This document shows, piece by piece, positions 48,860 to 56,721 of a DNA stretch of 64,000 bases. The notes under the pieces are model-generated. The model was not told where the DNA came from, did no database searches, and saw nothing but the letters and a program-made list of their open reading frames with translations. Position 1 is the stretch's first letter; each line of letters begins with the position of its first letter. A program made the position numbers and the translations under genes. The DNA is from Clostridium tertium (GTDB lineage Bacteria; Bacillota; Clostridia; Clostridiales; Clostridiaceae): assembly GCF_017873245.1 (NCBI RefSeq), contig NZ_JAGGJY010000001.1, positions 372,001 through 436,000 of the forward strand. The letters are read 5' to 3'.

Positions 48860-50146
48860 ATGGCAAGATATGTAAAGAACTTAATGAGAAGTGAAGTAAA
48901 TGTACAAAAACAAAGAGAAATTATTATGACTAGAATTGGTGATGTAAAGGGAAGTAGCGATTTAGATGTTATTTACTTAGTTGGTAATGAGAGAGGAACT
49001 GGAAAAAATAAAGTTTATTATAATATGCAAATAATCATTTCTGATGGAGAAAATGGAAAGACTGTAACTATAGATCTAAGAGGGATAGAGGGATATAATC
49101 CTAGAATAGAATTAGAAAATTTTAAAAAAATTACAAGTGATAATGAAATATTATTTAGCGTAGAAGATATAGGAAATAATGGATATTTAACGGCTCATAT
49201 GTATTATTTAGATGGATATAAAGCTATAAAAATTTTTGATACAGATTATTATAATCAACTCGATTCCTATCAAGTTATATATCAAGATAAGTATAAAGTG
49301 GATGTAATAGATGTAAATAGGGGAATGACTTATTCTATAGATATAAGTGGAAAAGATAAGGATTATTTAAATAGCTTATACAACAATAATGGGATTTTAA
49401 GGAAGAGAATAGCGGGAAAGGTTCTATTTGTATCTGGATTAAGTCCAATAAATTTAATAAGAAGTGATATATTAGATCTTTTAGTTACACAAAAGATAAT
49501 AGGTATAAATGAAAAAGATATCTTAGGGGTAATGAGTAATATTTTAAGTTTTGAAGGTGTTGGTTTCACTAAAGTAGATTCTTTTGTAGGCATATTAGGT
49601 GAAAAAACATCTAATATGCTAGTTAGGGTAGAAAATAAGTTAAGTAAAGATTACTTAGATTTCTCAAAGGTTGAATTTATAGAATCTGAAGTATCTAAGG
49701 ACGAAGCTATAGAAAGGATAATTGAAAAAGAATTTTTACTAAATCCTGATGAGGATAAGGTTAATTACTTATATAATAAAGTCAAATTAAAAGATGATGA
49801 TAGTTATCAAATATTAGTTTATTTAGAAGGACCTAGATTTTGTACTGAAAGAGGTGGTACTTTAGCTATATTAGAGGAAAAAAATAATGAATATAATGTT
49901 ATATCAAAGATAAGTAATGCTACAAATCCCATTATAATATCTGAAAATAAAACAAATGGGTATAGAGATTTAATAGTGAAAATGATAGATAGTGATAAGG
50001 ATGATTTTAGGTTATTAAAATTTAATGGAAATGCATATCCTTTAGATCCAATTAAAGAAGAAAGGTTAAAGAGAGGTAGTAAAATTAAAGGAATAGCAGC
50101 AATTTCTGATGACTTATTTTATACAAGAGGAATTGAATATAAGTAG
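48860..50146 (+). CDS. Protein of unknown function with beta-repeat character
   Basis: A 428-residue protein not recognised with certainty. It has no signal peptide or membrane segment. Alternating hydrophobic strands and Asp/Gly-rich turns (DGENGKTVTIDLRGIEGYNP, about 55-74; VEDIGNNGYLTAHMYYLDGY, about 99-118) suggest a beta-rich, perhaps propeller-like fold similar to VCBS/FG-GAP-type repeats. A C-terminal section repeats similar patterns (RDLIVKMIDSDKDDFRLLKF). The ribosome binding site is GAGGG. The gene is convergent with the GerMN lipoprotein gene. Confidence 0.7.
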   Translation: MARYVKNLMRSEVNVQKQREIIMTRIGDVKGSSDLDVIYLVGNERGTGKNKVYYNMQIIISDGENGKTVTIDLRGIEGYNPRIELENFKKITSDNEILFSVEDIGNNGYLTAHMYYLDGYKAIKIFDTDYYNQLDSYQVIYQDKYKVDVIDVNRGMTYSIDISGKDKDYLNSLYNNNGILRKRIAGKVLFVSGLSPINLIRSDILDLLVTQKIIGINEKDILGVMSNILSFEGVGFTKVDSFVGILGEKTSNMLVRVENKLSKDYLDFSKVEFIESEVSKDEAIERIIEKEFLLNPDEDKVNYLYNKVKLKDDDSYQILVYLEGPRFCTERGGTLAILEEKNNEYNVISKISNATNPIIISENKTNGYRDLIVKMIDSDKDDFRLLKFNGNAYPLDPIKEERLKRGSKIKGIAAISDDLFYTRGIEYK

Positions 50147-50150
50147 TATA

Positions 50151-50191
50151 AAAAAATCCCTATAGAGAATTGATTTTATCACTCTATAGGG
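50151..50191 (-). terminator. Terminator of the GerMN lipoprotein gene
   Basis: CCCTATAGAG (50158-50167) and CTCTATAGGG (50182-50191) form a perfect 10-bp stem. The T run (TTTTTTT) follows on the minus strand. Confidence 0.8.
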
Positions 50192-50250
50192 TACACTTAT
50201 AGTCAAAAAATTATAAGAAATTTATTTTAAATTATTTAAAATCATAAGTT

Positions 50251-50880
50251 TTATTTAGTTAATTCAAGTGTATTATTTAAGTCAACTTTAAATGTATCTC
50301 CATCTTTCATTGAAATGTGTCCAGAAGTATAAGGTTTTCCATCTAAAGTTATGATAACTTTAGATACATTAAAATAATCACCAAATGTATTGCAAATAGC
50401 AGTTAAAGTACTAGACTCAGGACCAGAACCTAAGTTTTGAGCTTCAACAAAATTAGATGAAAAATCTAGCTTTATAGTATCATTTTCACTATCAACTTTT
50501 GCTGAGTTTAAAGAAATATCACTATTTAAAGCAGATGCAATTTCTTCGCTTGGATTTTTCTTTAATTCATTAACTAAAGCAGTTGCTACAGCCTTATCTT
50601 TAATTTCAATAGTTTTATTTATGTAAACTATTTTGTCAGTAACAACATCGTAATAATAAATATTTGCATCATCGGTTGTTATTTCATTAGAATTATTAGT
50701 ATCATATTTATCACTTTGGTTACTATCCTTGTTCTTATCTTCTTCGTCAGTTATAGTAGATTCATTATTACTAATATTAGATGCTGTATTATTTTTGTTA
50801 TTATTTGCTTCTGCCCCACAAGAAATTATTGAAAAAGGTATGGACAATGATATTAATATTGCTAAAATTCTTTTTTTCAT
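50251..50880 (-). CDS. GerMN-domain lipoprotein
   Basis: A 209-residue secreted lipoprotein. A lipoprotein signal peptide ends at Cys21 (PFSIISCGAE), and an Asn/Asp/Ser-rich linker runs to about residue 68. One GerMN domain follows: NIYYYDVVTDKIVYINKTIE, then LVNELKKNPSEEIASALN and LDFSSNFVEAQNLGSGPESS. GerM carries two such domains and acts in sporulation and germination in Bacillus; single-domain lipoproteins are common in clostridia and the role is uncertain. A minus-strand promoter TTAACT-18-TATAAT (50955-50926) is possible. AAGGAGG precedes the ATG. Confidence 0.88.
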   Translation of the reverse strand: MKKRILAILISLSIPFSIISCGAEANNNKNNTASNISNNESTITDEEDKNKDSNQSDKYDTNNSNEITTDDANIYYYDVVTDKIVYINKTIEIKDKAVATALVNELKKNPSEEIASALNSDISLNSAKVDSENDTIKLDFSSNFVEAQNLGSGPESSTLTAICNTFGDYFNVSKVIITLDGKPYTSGHISMKDGDTFKVDLNNTLELTK

Positions 50881-51083
50881 TTATTAACCTCCTTAAAAAT
50901 ATATGTTTCAATTGCAATTTATATAATTATAATTAATAGGATATTAAGTAGTTAATACGCTTATTTAAGCAAAATTGAAGGCATATATTATATAATAATT
51001 TAATTAATTATAGTATATCATAATTAAAAGATTGTTACAAATTTACATAAATCTACTTATTTGCTCTTAAAATATACTAATAT

Positions 51084-51112
51084 TTGAAAAAAGTAATTAA
51101 ATATCATATAAT
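51084..51112 (+). promoter_or_regulatory. sigma-A promoter of the 51213 gene
   Basis: TTGAAA (51084-51089), 17 bp, TATAAT (51107-51112). A TTGGAATAT/ATATTCCAA inverted repeat (51138-51146/51173-51181) lies in the leader. With the divergent promoter of the lipoprotein gene this accounts for the 332-nt gap. Confidence 0.7.
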
Positions 51113-51212
51113 ATAAAACATCGGCTTAAATCGTCAATTGGAATATATTATTTAAGTATGATAAGTTTTATAATATTCCAAATAACATAATAGAAAAAGG
51201 AGAAAATAAGTA

Positions 51213-52445
51213 ATGCAAAAAACATCTGAAGTAAGTAATGAAAGATATTTAGAAGTAATGGGTTTTATTGAAGAGGTTTGTAAAAACAACTTAAATGAAG
51301 AATATTTGTTTCTTGCAGAGAGCTTATGTAAAGAAATATTTGAATTAAAAGAAGGCAATTTAAATAAAGGAAAAGCAAATTCATGGGCATGCGGAATTGT
51401 ACATGCCTTGGGATTAAAAAACGGGTTATTTACAAATAAGATAGGTATAACTATTAAGGCTGGAGATTTATATAAATTATTTGATGTAAGTAGTAGTACG
51501 GGTCTTTCAAAATCAAAAGAAGTGAGGACGTTAATAGATTTAGAAGAGGATAAATGGTTGATAACTTGTAATAAAAGTGATTATATAGATAATTCAAAAA
51601 CAGTAGATAATGAGATAAAGTGTGAAGAAAAACAAAAAGAAAAAATTAAGGAAGAAACATTAGATGAGGTTTGCGTTTCAAAAGTAGAAGCTGAGATCAT
51701 AGAAGATGAGGATTTAAAAAAAGCTAATAAGATAGCTAATGAGGCATGGAATCAAAAAAATTACAAGAAAAAAGCAAAATTAGCCAAAGAAGCATTAAAA
51801 ATAAGCGAAAATTGTGCGGAAGCTTATATAATATTATCATATGACAATTCATTAAGTATAAATGAACAAAAGATCTTAGTACTAAAAGCAGTAGAAGCTG
51901 CTAAAAATGTTATAGGTGAAGAAAATATAAATAAATATATAGGAAAATTCTTAGACTTAGAGGTTACAAGACCTTACTATAGTGCTAAATATAGACTTGG
52001 AAATTTATTATGGAATATAAATGAAAAATTAGAGGCTATAAAAGAGTTTACTGATTTAATAAATCTAGATCCAGAAGATAGATTATTAATAAGAGGAGTA
52101 TTACTTTCATGGCTAATTACAGAAAATTTAGATGAAGAAGTTTTAAATGTGTTAAATAAATATAAAAATGATTACTTACCATCTACAAAATTTTCAAAAG
52201 CGCTTTATTTATTTAAGATAGGAAAATTAGAGGAAGCAGAAAGAGCTTTAAGAATTGCAAATGCTTCTAATCCATTTGTTATAGATTATATAATAAAGCA
52301 AAAAAGAATCCCTACAAATCCACCTGAACTTAAAAGTTTAGGTACAGAAGAAGATGCAGTATACTATATGAAAAATGCAGAAACAGCTTGGAATTCAGTA
52401 AATGGGGCAAGAAGCTGGGTAAAGGAATTGAAAAATAGACTATAG
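51213..52445 (+). CDS. DUF6398-like domain fused to TPR-type repeats
   Basis: A 410-residue cytosolic protein in three parts. The N-terminal domain (about 1-115) shows KANSWACGIVHALGLKNGLF and FDVSSSTGLSKSKEVRTLID, which resembles DUF6398, including a helix-turn-helix-like end. A Lys/Glu linker (about 125-165) follows. The C-terminal half (170-410) has helical TPR-like repeats, with RPYYSAKYRLGNLLW and LINLDPEDRLLIRGVLLSWL. The function is unknown; the layout suggests a binding scaffold. AAAAGGAG precedes the ATG. Confidence 0.7.
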   Translation: MQKTSEVSNERYLEVMGFIEEVCKNNLNEEYLFLAESLCKEIFELKEGNLNKGKANSWACGIVHALGLKNGLFTNKIGITIKAGDLYKLFDVSSSTGLSKSKEVRTLIDLEEDKWLITCNKSDYIDNSKTVDNEIKCEEKQKEKIKEETLDEVCVSKVEAEIIEDEDLKKANKIANEAWNQKNYKKKAKLAKEALKISENCAEAYIILSYDNSLSINEQKILVLKAVEAAKNVIGEENINKYIGKFLDLEVTRPYYSAKYRLGNLLWNINEKLEAIKEFTDLINLDPEDRLLIRGVLLSWLITENLDEEVLNVLNKYKNDYLPSTKFSKALYLFKIGKLEEAERALRIANASNPFVIDYIIKQKRIPTNPPELKSLGTEEDAVYYMKNAETAWNSVNGARSWVKELKNRL

Positions 52446-52463
52446 AAATAGATTATAAAATAG

Positions 52464-52515
52464 ACTATTGTGTATTTCGGCGATAATGTTAGTCATTACA
52501 CAATAGTTTTTTTTT
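52464..52515 (+). terminator. Terminator after the TPR gene, with a promoter-like loop
   Basis: ACTATTGTGTA (52464-52474) pairs with TACACAATAGT (52497-52507), followed by a long T run. The 22-nt loop contains GGCGATAA (52479-52486), close to the sigma-D -10 GCCGATAT. Confidence 0.75.
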
Positions 52516-52621
52516 ATAAGAAAGAATCGACGAATTTGGATAAAAAACAACAAAATAATGAAATTGATATGTAAATATAAAAAATATATAATTTAGAAAT
52601 AAATTATATGGATGGTGAAAT

Positions 52622-53404
52622 ATGGACATAACAATAATAATTAGTATTATATTTTCTTTCGCTTGTATTATAGTAGGTTTTCTTTTAGAAGGAGGGGTAT
52701 TAGGAGCTTTATATCAATTCACAGCATTATTGATAGTTGTTGGAGGAACAATAGGAGCAGTTGGTGTTGCATTTCCAGGAAAGACTTTAAAAAGGTTTCC
52801 AAAGGTTTTTAGCATAGCATTTAAGAAGAGAAATAGCAACCTTATAGAAAATGTAGAATTTTTTAAGGAAATTACAGTGAAAACAAGAAAAAATGGATTA
52901 TTAAGTTTAGAAGCAAATTTAAATAATCCAGAAACAGATACTTTTATCAAAAAAGGTCTACAAATGATTGTAGATGGAGTGGATCCAGAGATTATGAAAG
53001 GATCATTAGAGACAAGATTAGAACAAATTTCAGAAAGGCATCATCAAGGAATTTCTATTTTTGAAGCTGCAGGTGGGTATGCGCCAACAATGGGGATTAT
53101 AGGAACTGTTATGGGGCTAGTTCAAGTTTTAAGTAATTTAGATGATCCAAGTACATTAGGACCAAAGATAGCAGTAGCATTTATTGCTACTCTTTATGGA
53201 ATAGGAACTGCTAATTTAATTTGGTTACCTATAGCAAATAAGCTAAAAATTTTAAATACTGAAGAAATAATCGAAAAAGAAATGTGTATTGAAGCTTTAC
53301 TCTTAGTACAAGCTGGTGCTAGTCCAAGCTCTATAATAAGTAAAATAGAAGGGTTTTTAACTGAAGAGGACATAAAAAAGCTTGAATCAAGCGAGGGTAA
53401 ATAG
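52622..53404 (+). CDS. motA: Flagellar motor stator protein MotA
   Basis: MotA is the proton-channel stator subunit that turns the flagellar rotor. The 260-residue protein has two N-terminal membrane helices, a cytoplasmic loop (about 55-150) with RLEQISERHHQGISIFEAAG, and two further helices. These include APTMGIIGTVMGLVQVLSNL (about 157-176), the MotA/TolQ signature. A GATGGTGAA site precedes the ATG. motB starts at the base after its stop codon. Confidence 0.95.
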   Translation: MDITIIISIIFSFACIIVGFLLEGGVLGALYQFTALLIVVGGTIGAVGVAFPGKTLKRFPKVFSIAFKKRNSNLIENVEFFKEITVKTRKNGLLSLEANLNNPETDTFIKKGLQMIVDGVDPEIMKGSLETRLEQISERHHQGISIFEAAGGYAPTMGIIGTVMGLVQVLSNLDDPSTLGPKIAVAFIATLYGIGTANLIWLPIANKLKILNTEEIIEKEMCIEALLLVQAGASPSSIISKIEGFLTEEDIKKLESSEGK

Positions 53405-54133
53405 ATGAAAAAAAGAGTGGAAAAACCAGAAAATCATGAAAGATGGTTGCTTACATATTCAGATCTTATAACTTTACTTATGATATTTTTTGTTGTACTA
53501 TATTCTGCTTCTAGTGTGAATGAGTCAAAGTATAAGCAGTTGGCTACTTCTATGGGAGATGTATTTACAGGTAGATATTCAGTTCTAGGAAGTGCTGAAA
53601 ATTCAGGTAGTTCAAGTGATGAGCAAGGAGAGTTAAAACCATTAGTTCAAACAGAAGAGGAAAAATTACAAGGTATAGAATCTCAAGTAAATGATATAGT
53701 AAAGGATTTAGAGTTAGAAGGAAGTGTAACTACAAGTATAGAAGAAAGAGGTCTTATTATAAGTTTTACTGATAATGTTTTTTTTGATAGTGCAAAGGCG
53801 GATATAAAAGAGGAGTTAAAACCTAAACTTATTTCGGTATCAAATATTTTAAATAAAATTGATAATTATGTAAGAGTAGAAGGACATACTGATAATTTAC
53901 CTATAAGTACTTCGGATTACCATTCAAATTGGCAACTTTCATCTGTTAGAGCTTCTAATGTAGTTGAATTTTTAATAAGCTATGGATCCATATCTCCAAG
54001 TAGATTATCAGCTGTAGGTTATGGTGAGTATAGACCAGTTGCAGATAATACTGCAGAAGAAGGAAGAGCTAAAAATAGAAGAGTTGATATATTAATTTTA
54101 AATAATAAATTTGATAATATAGAAATGAATTAG
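53405..54133 (+). CDS. motB: Flagellar motor stator protein MotB
   Basis: MotB anchors the stator to peptidoglycan. The single membrane helix follows RWLLTYSDLITLLMIFFVVL, with the essential proton-binding Asp at residue 20 of this protein. The periplasmic OmpA-like domain (about 120-235) has RVEGHTDNLPI and SNWQLSSVRASNVVEFLI. The length is 242 residues. It starts immediately after the motA stop. No other flagellar gene is in the window. Confidence 0.95.
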   Translation: MKKRVEKPENHERWLLTYSDLITLLMIFFVVLYSASSVNESKYKQLATSMGDVFTGRYSVLGSAENSGSSSDEQGELKPLVQTEEEKLQGIESQVNDIVKDLELEGSVTTSIEERGLIISFTDNVFFDSAKADIKEELKPKLISVSNILNKIDNYVRVEGHTDNLPISTSDYHSNWQLSSVRASNVVEFLISYGSISPSRLSAVGYGEYRPVADNTAEEGRAKNRRVDILILNNKFDNIEMN

Positions 54134-54135
54134 GA

Positions 54136-54180
54136 TATAGTTAAAGGACTGTAATTTTTAGTTACAGTCCTTTAACTATA
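54136..54180. terminator. Bidirectional terminator between motB and the M50-like gene
   Basis: A perfect 19-bp stem (54136-54154 with 54162-54180; core AAAGGACTGTAA) serves both convergent genes and overlaps the stop codon of the minus-strand gene (54176-54178). Confidence 0.85.
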
Positions 54181-55201
54181 TTAGTGTATTTTCATATAAA
54201 TTAATAATATTTATGAGAAGTTTATTATAACCTTCACAGTGAGATATATAATTTGGCATGTTTTTTTTATCAATTAAATATTCAATATTATCATTATTAG
54301 AATTGAAATATAAATCAAATAACTTTCTAAAATAAATTGAATTACAACCAGCATAAACTTTATTTATAATATCATCATCTGGATAAAAAGTTTTTTCTTT
54401 AAGTTTTTTAGATATAAAATAATAGATTATAGCAATAGAAGTTTTTTCTACTTGCCTATAGTCATATTTCTTTATATCATCGAAATCATTAATTAAATTT
54501 TCAAAAAAATTGAGCGTTGATGGATGTATAATTAAGAGATCTTTATTTAAAAAACTTAAAAGAGAATTAGTGAAAAAATAAATATTATTTAAAAAGTTCC
54601 AAAGATCATTTACGTCAAACTTTTCTAAAGTTATCCCATCTGCAATTTCCATATGTGTATCAGTAAGAATCCTTTTGCTTTCATATGGAATTTCTCCATT
54701 TCCACAAATAGTAAAGCTTCTAACTAATTCAAAAGCAATTCTAGAGTCTTCTTTTGCACCTATTGCATATTTACCATCACTGTTAAAGAAGTTAAGAGTA
54801 GTAATAGATAAATGAATAAGTGAAATTAAAGCTAAATATGAGTATTTAACATTGCTGACTCCGATACAAAAGAATAATATAAATACTGTAAAATCAAATA
54901 CAGGGCCAATCCAAAGAAATATTTTAAGCTTTTTTAAAAGTATATTGTATTCTATTTTGGAGGATATTTTTATTGAGTTAAAATGTAATCTACTTGTCAT
55001 ATCACCTTGTATCAAAGGTTTAAATTTGAATTTAAATTTAGTACCATCTTTATAGAGAGTGAAGGGAATTACATGATAAAATGAACATTTAAATCCTAAA
55101 AATAAAGACACAACGTAATGGGAAAGTTCATGCAAAAATATAATTATATATTCTATAATAAAAACTTTTAAAATTAAAATAAGATACTGCAAAATCATCA
55201 T
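54176..55201 (-). CDS. Stand-alone M50-like membrane metalloprotease
   Basis: A 341-residue protein with an HEXXH motif, HELSH at residues 24-28, inside the first hydrophobic segment. GPVFDF lies near residue 99 and NSDG at 140-143 after another hydrophobic segment; this is the usual position of the second M50 metal motif (NxDG). The C-terminal 180 residues are soluble-looking and unrecognised. It lacks a PDZ domain and differs from RseP at 16.9 kb. Substrate and role are unknown. The start (two adjacent ATGs at 55201 and 55198) has only a weak AAGG site. Confidence 0.7.
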   Translation of the reverse strand: MMILQYLILILKVFIIEYIIIFLHELSHYVVSLFLGFKCSFYHVIPFTLYKDGTKFKFKFKPLIQGDMTSRLHFNSIKISSKIEYNILLKKLKIFLWIGPVFDFTVFILFFCIGVSNVKYSYLALISLIHLSITTLNFFNSDGKYAIGAKEDSRIAFELVRSFTICGNGEIPYESKRILTDTHMEIADGITLEKFDVNDLWNFLNNIYFFTNSLLSFLNKDLLIIHPSTLNFFENLINDFDDIKKYDYRQVEKTSIAIIYYFISKKLKEKTFYPDDDIINKVYAGCNSIYFRKLFDLYFNSNNDNIEYLIDKKNMPNYISHCEGYNKLLINIINLYENTLI

Positions 55202-55661
55202 CCTTAAAAATTCATCTTAATTATTAATATAGAATAATATAGTAAAAAAGTTCATATTTAAGCGAAATAAATCAGCATCAAAAAAGCTAAATAAAATATG
55301 TAATAGCTTTTTTGATGATGTATAGAAAATCTATTCTCAGCCTATCCTTAATTATCATAAAGCATTAATTAATTCTTTTAATAAGGTTTTAAAATCTGCT
55401 GAGAAGATAGATATTCGTTATTAAACTAACTTTTATTAATAATTCATTATAATGAAAAATTTAAATTATGCCTTTATAATTTATTGTTAATATTAGCTTG
55501 TACAAATGAATAAAAAATATTCTATAAATAAAAAGATAAAACTATAAAATAATATTAGCATTCATATTAATTTATTTTTTATATAATGAGTAAATAATCT
55601 GTTTTTTATATATAATATAAATTTATGTTATAATGAAGAAAAATTAGGAGGTGGCAATTAT
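55202..55661. other. 460-nt gap with hairpins and no clear gene
   Basis: CATCAAAAAAGCT (55276-55288) and AGCTTTTTTGATG (55305-55317) form a perfect 13-bp hairpin. TTCTCAGC (55332-55339) and GCTGAGAA (about 55398-55405) form a second, longer-range dyad. A minus-strand stretch ending near 55358 could encode about 20 residues (SADFKTLLKELINAL then stop) and may be a gene remnant. An extended -10 TATAAT (55629-55634, TG at 55626) before the next gene is its probable promoter. Confidence 0.5.
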
Positions 55662-56000
55662 ATGAACATACAAGTATTTGGAAGAAAGAAATGCTTTGAT
55701 ACAAAAAAAGCAGAAAGATATTTTAAAGAAAGAAAAATAAACTTTCAATTTATAGATATAGATATTAAAGGGCTTAGTAAAGGAGAACTTAATTCCGTTA
55801 AAAGGAATATTTCAATAAATGAACTAATAAACCAATCAAGTAAAGAATATAAAAATTTAAATCTAGATAAAATTAGAAGTAATGATATGAAAGAAGAAAT
55901 TTTATTGAAAAATCCTAAGTTATTTAACTCGCCTATAGTTAGAAATGGAAATACAGCAACTCTTGGGTATAAGAAAGAAATTTGGGATTCATGGGAATAA
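55662..56000 (+). CDS. ArsC/Spx-family thioredoxin-fold protein
   Basis: A 112-residue ArsC-like protein. It starts NIQVFGRKKCFDTKKAERYF, ends with LFNSPIVRNGNTATLGYKKE, and keeps the family's helix-strand order. There is one Cys in the active-site position (residue 11) and no second Cys, so the two-cysteine redox switch of Spx is absent. True arsenate reductase activity cannot be assumed; YffB/Spx-like roles are alternatives. GGAGGTGG precedes the ATG. The next gene follows 27 nt later. Confidence 0.82.
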   Translation: MNIQVFGRKKCFDTKKAERYFKERKINFQFIDIDIKGLSKGELNSVKRNISINELINQSSKEYKNLNLDKIRSNDMKEEILLKNPKLFNSPIVRNGNTATLGYKKEIWDSWE

Positions 56001-56027
56001 GGTAAATAAAAACTAAAGGTGAAGCAA

Positions 56028-56441
56028 ATGATTAAAATAAAAATACAAAAGGGTAAAAACGAAGAACCTATTTTTAAAATTAATTTAAAAGATGATGATA
56101 TAGTAAAATTTCCTTTTTTAAAGAGAGCAATATTAGAGGGGAAAAAGATAACGGGAAGATATAATTATGAGGTTCCATTAAGATATTTTGTGCCAATAGT
56201 AAAAAATATAAAAAAAGATAATTTAGCAATTGATAAACTTAGTAAGTTAGAATTTTTAGAGTTTTTTGATGATTTTGAAGAAAAATACTATGCTAGTTTA
56301 AATGCAACCCCTAAGTTTATGAGATTATGGAGATCAGAAAAGTGCCCTAATATATTTAAAATTAAAATAGATCCAGAAAATCTTACGTTGACAAAGGAAG
56401 TAGCATTTAAGAAAATAAGTATAAAATTTGGAGAATTATAA
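56028..56441 (+). CDS. Protein of unknown function, co-transcribed with the ArsC-like gene
   Basis: A 137-residue soluble, Lys-rich protein that I do not recognise. It starts MIKIKIQKGKNEEPIFKI and contains RYFVPIVKNI and FMRLWRSEKCPNIFKI. It has no signal peptide, membrane helix or cofactor motif. ATG 56028 is preferred, with AAAGGTGA upstream; a GTG at 56019 overlaps that site. Short spacing and a shared terminator suggest an operon with the ArsC-like gene. Confidence 0.7.
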   Translation: MIKIKIQKGKNEEPIFKINLKDDDIVKFPFLKRAILEGKKITGRYNYEVPLRYFVPIVKNIKKDNLAIDKLSKLEFLEFFDDFEEKYYASLNATPKFMRLWRSEKCPNIFKIKIDPENLTLTKEVAFKKISIKFGEL

Positions 56442-56476
56442 AAAAGAATCAAGGCTTTTGCCTTGATTCTTTTTTA
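56442..56476 (+). terminator. Intrinsic terminator after the 56028 gene
   Basis: AAAGAATCAAGGC/GCCTTGATTCTTT stem with a T4 loop, then Ts. The 245 nt that follow hold no gene; an 18-nt palindrome ATTAATTATATAATTAAT lies at 56665-56682. Confidence 0.9.
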
Positions 56477-56721
56477 TAATTAATGAAGGAGATGAATTTA
56501 TATGGATTAGCCATAAAGCTAATAGCTATTATAATAATATGAATATAAATGTATAAATGTTACACATAAAATAATAAATTAATGATTTTTAACAATAAAA
56601 GATTGTAGAATATATGAATTAATGATCTTCTTTTTGTACTTCTATACAATTAAAGAAATATACGATTAATTATATAATTAATATGAAAAGCAAAAGCTAA
56701 ATAAGTTTTGGAGGGATGTTT

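Noticed and set aside
55340-55440. Transposase remnant on the minus strand
   Set aside because: Only about 20 codons are open and they do not match a family I can name; kept only as a remark in the gap description.
56492-56542. 16-codon hydrophobic peptide gene after AAGGAG
   Set aside because: The Shine-Dalgarno-like sequence abuts the ATG with no spacer, and nothing supports translation.
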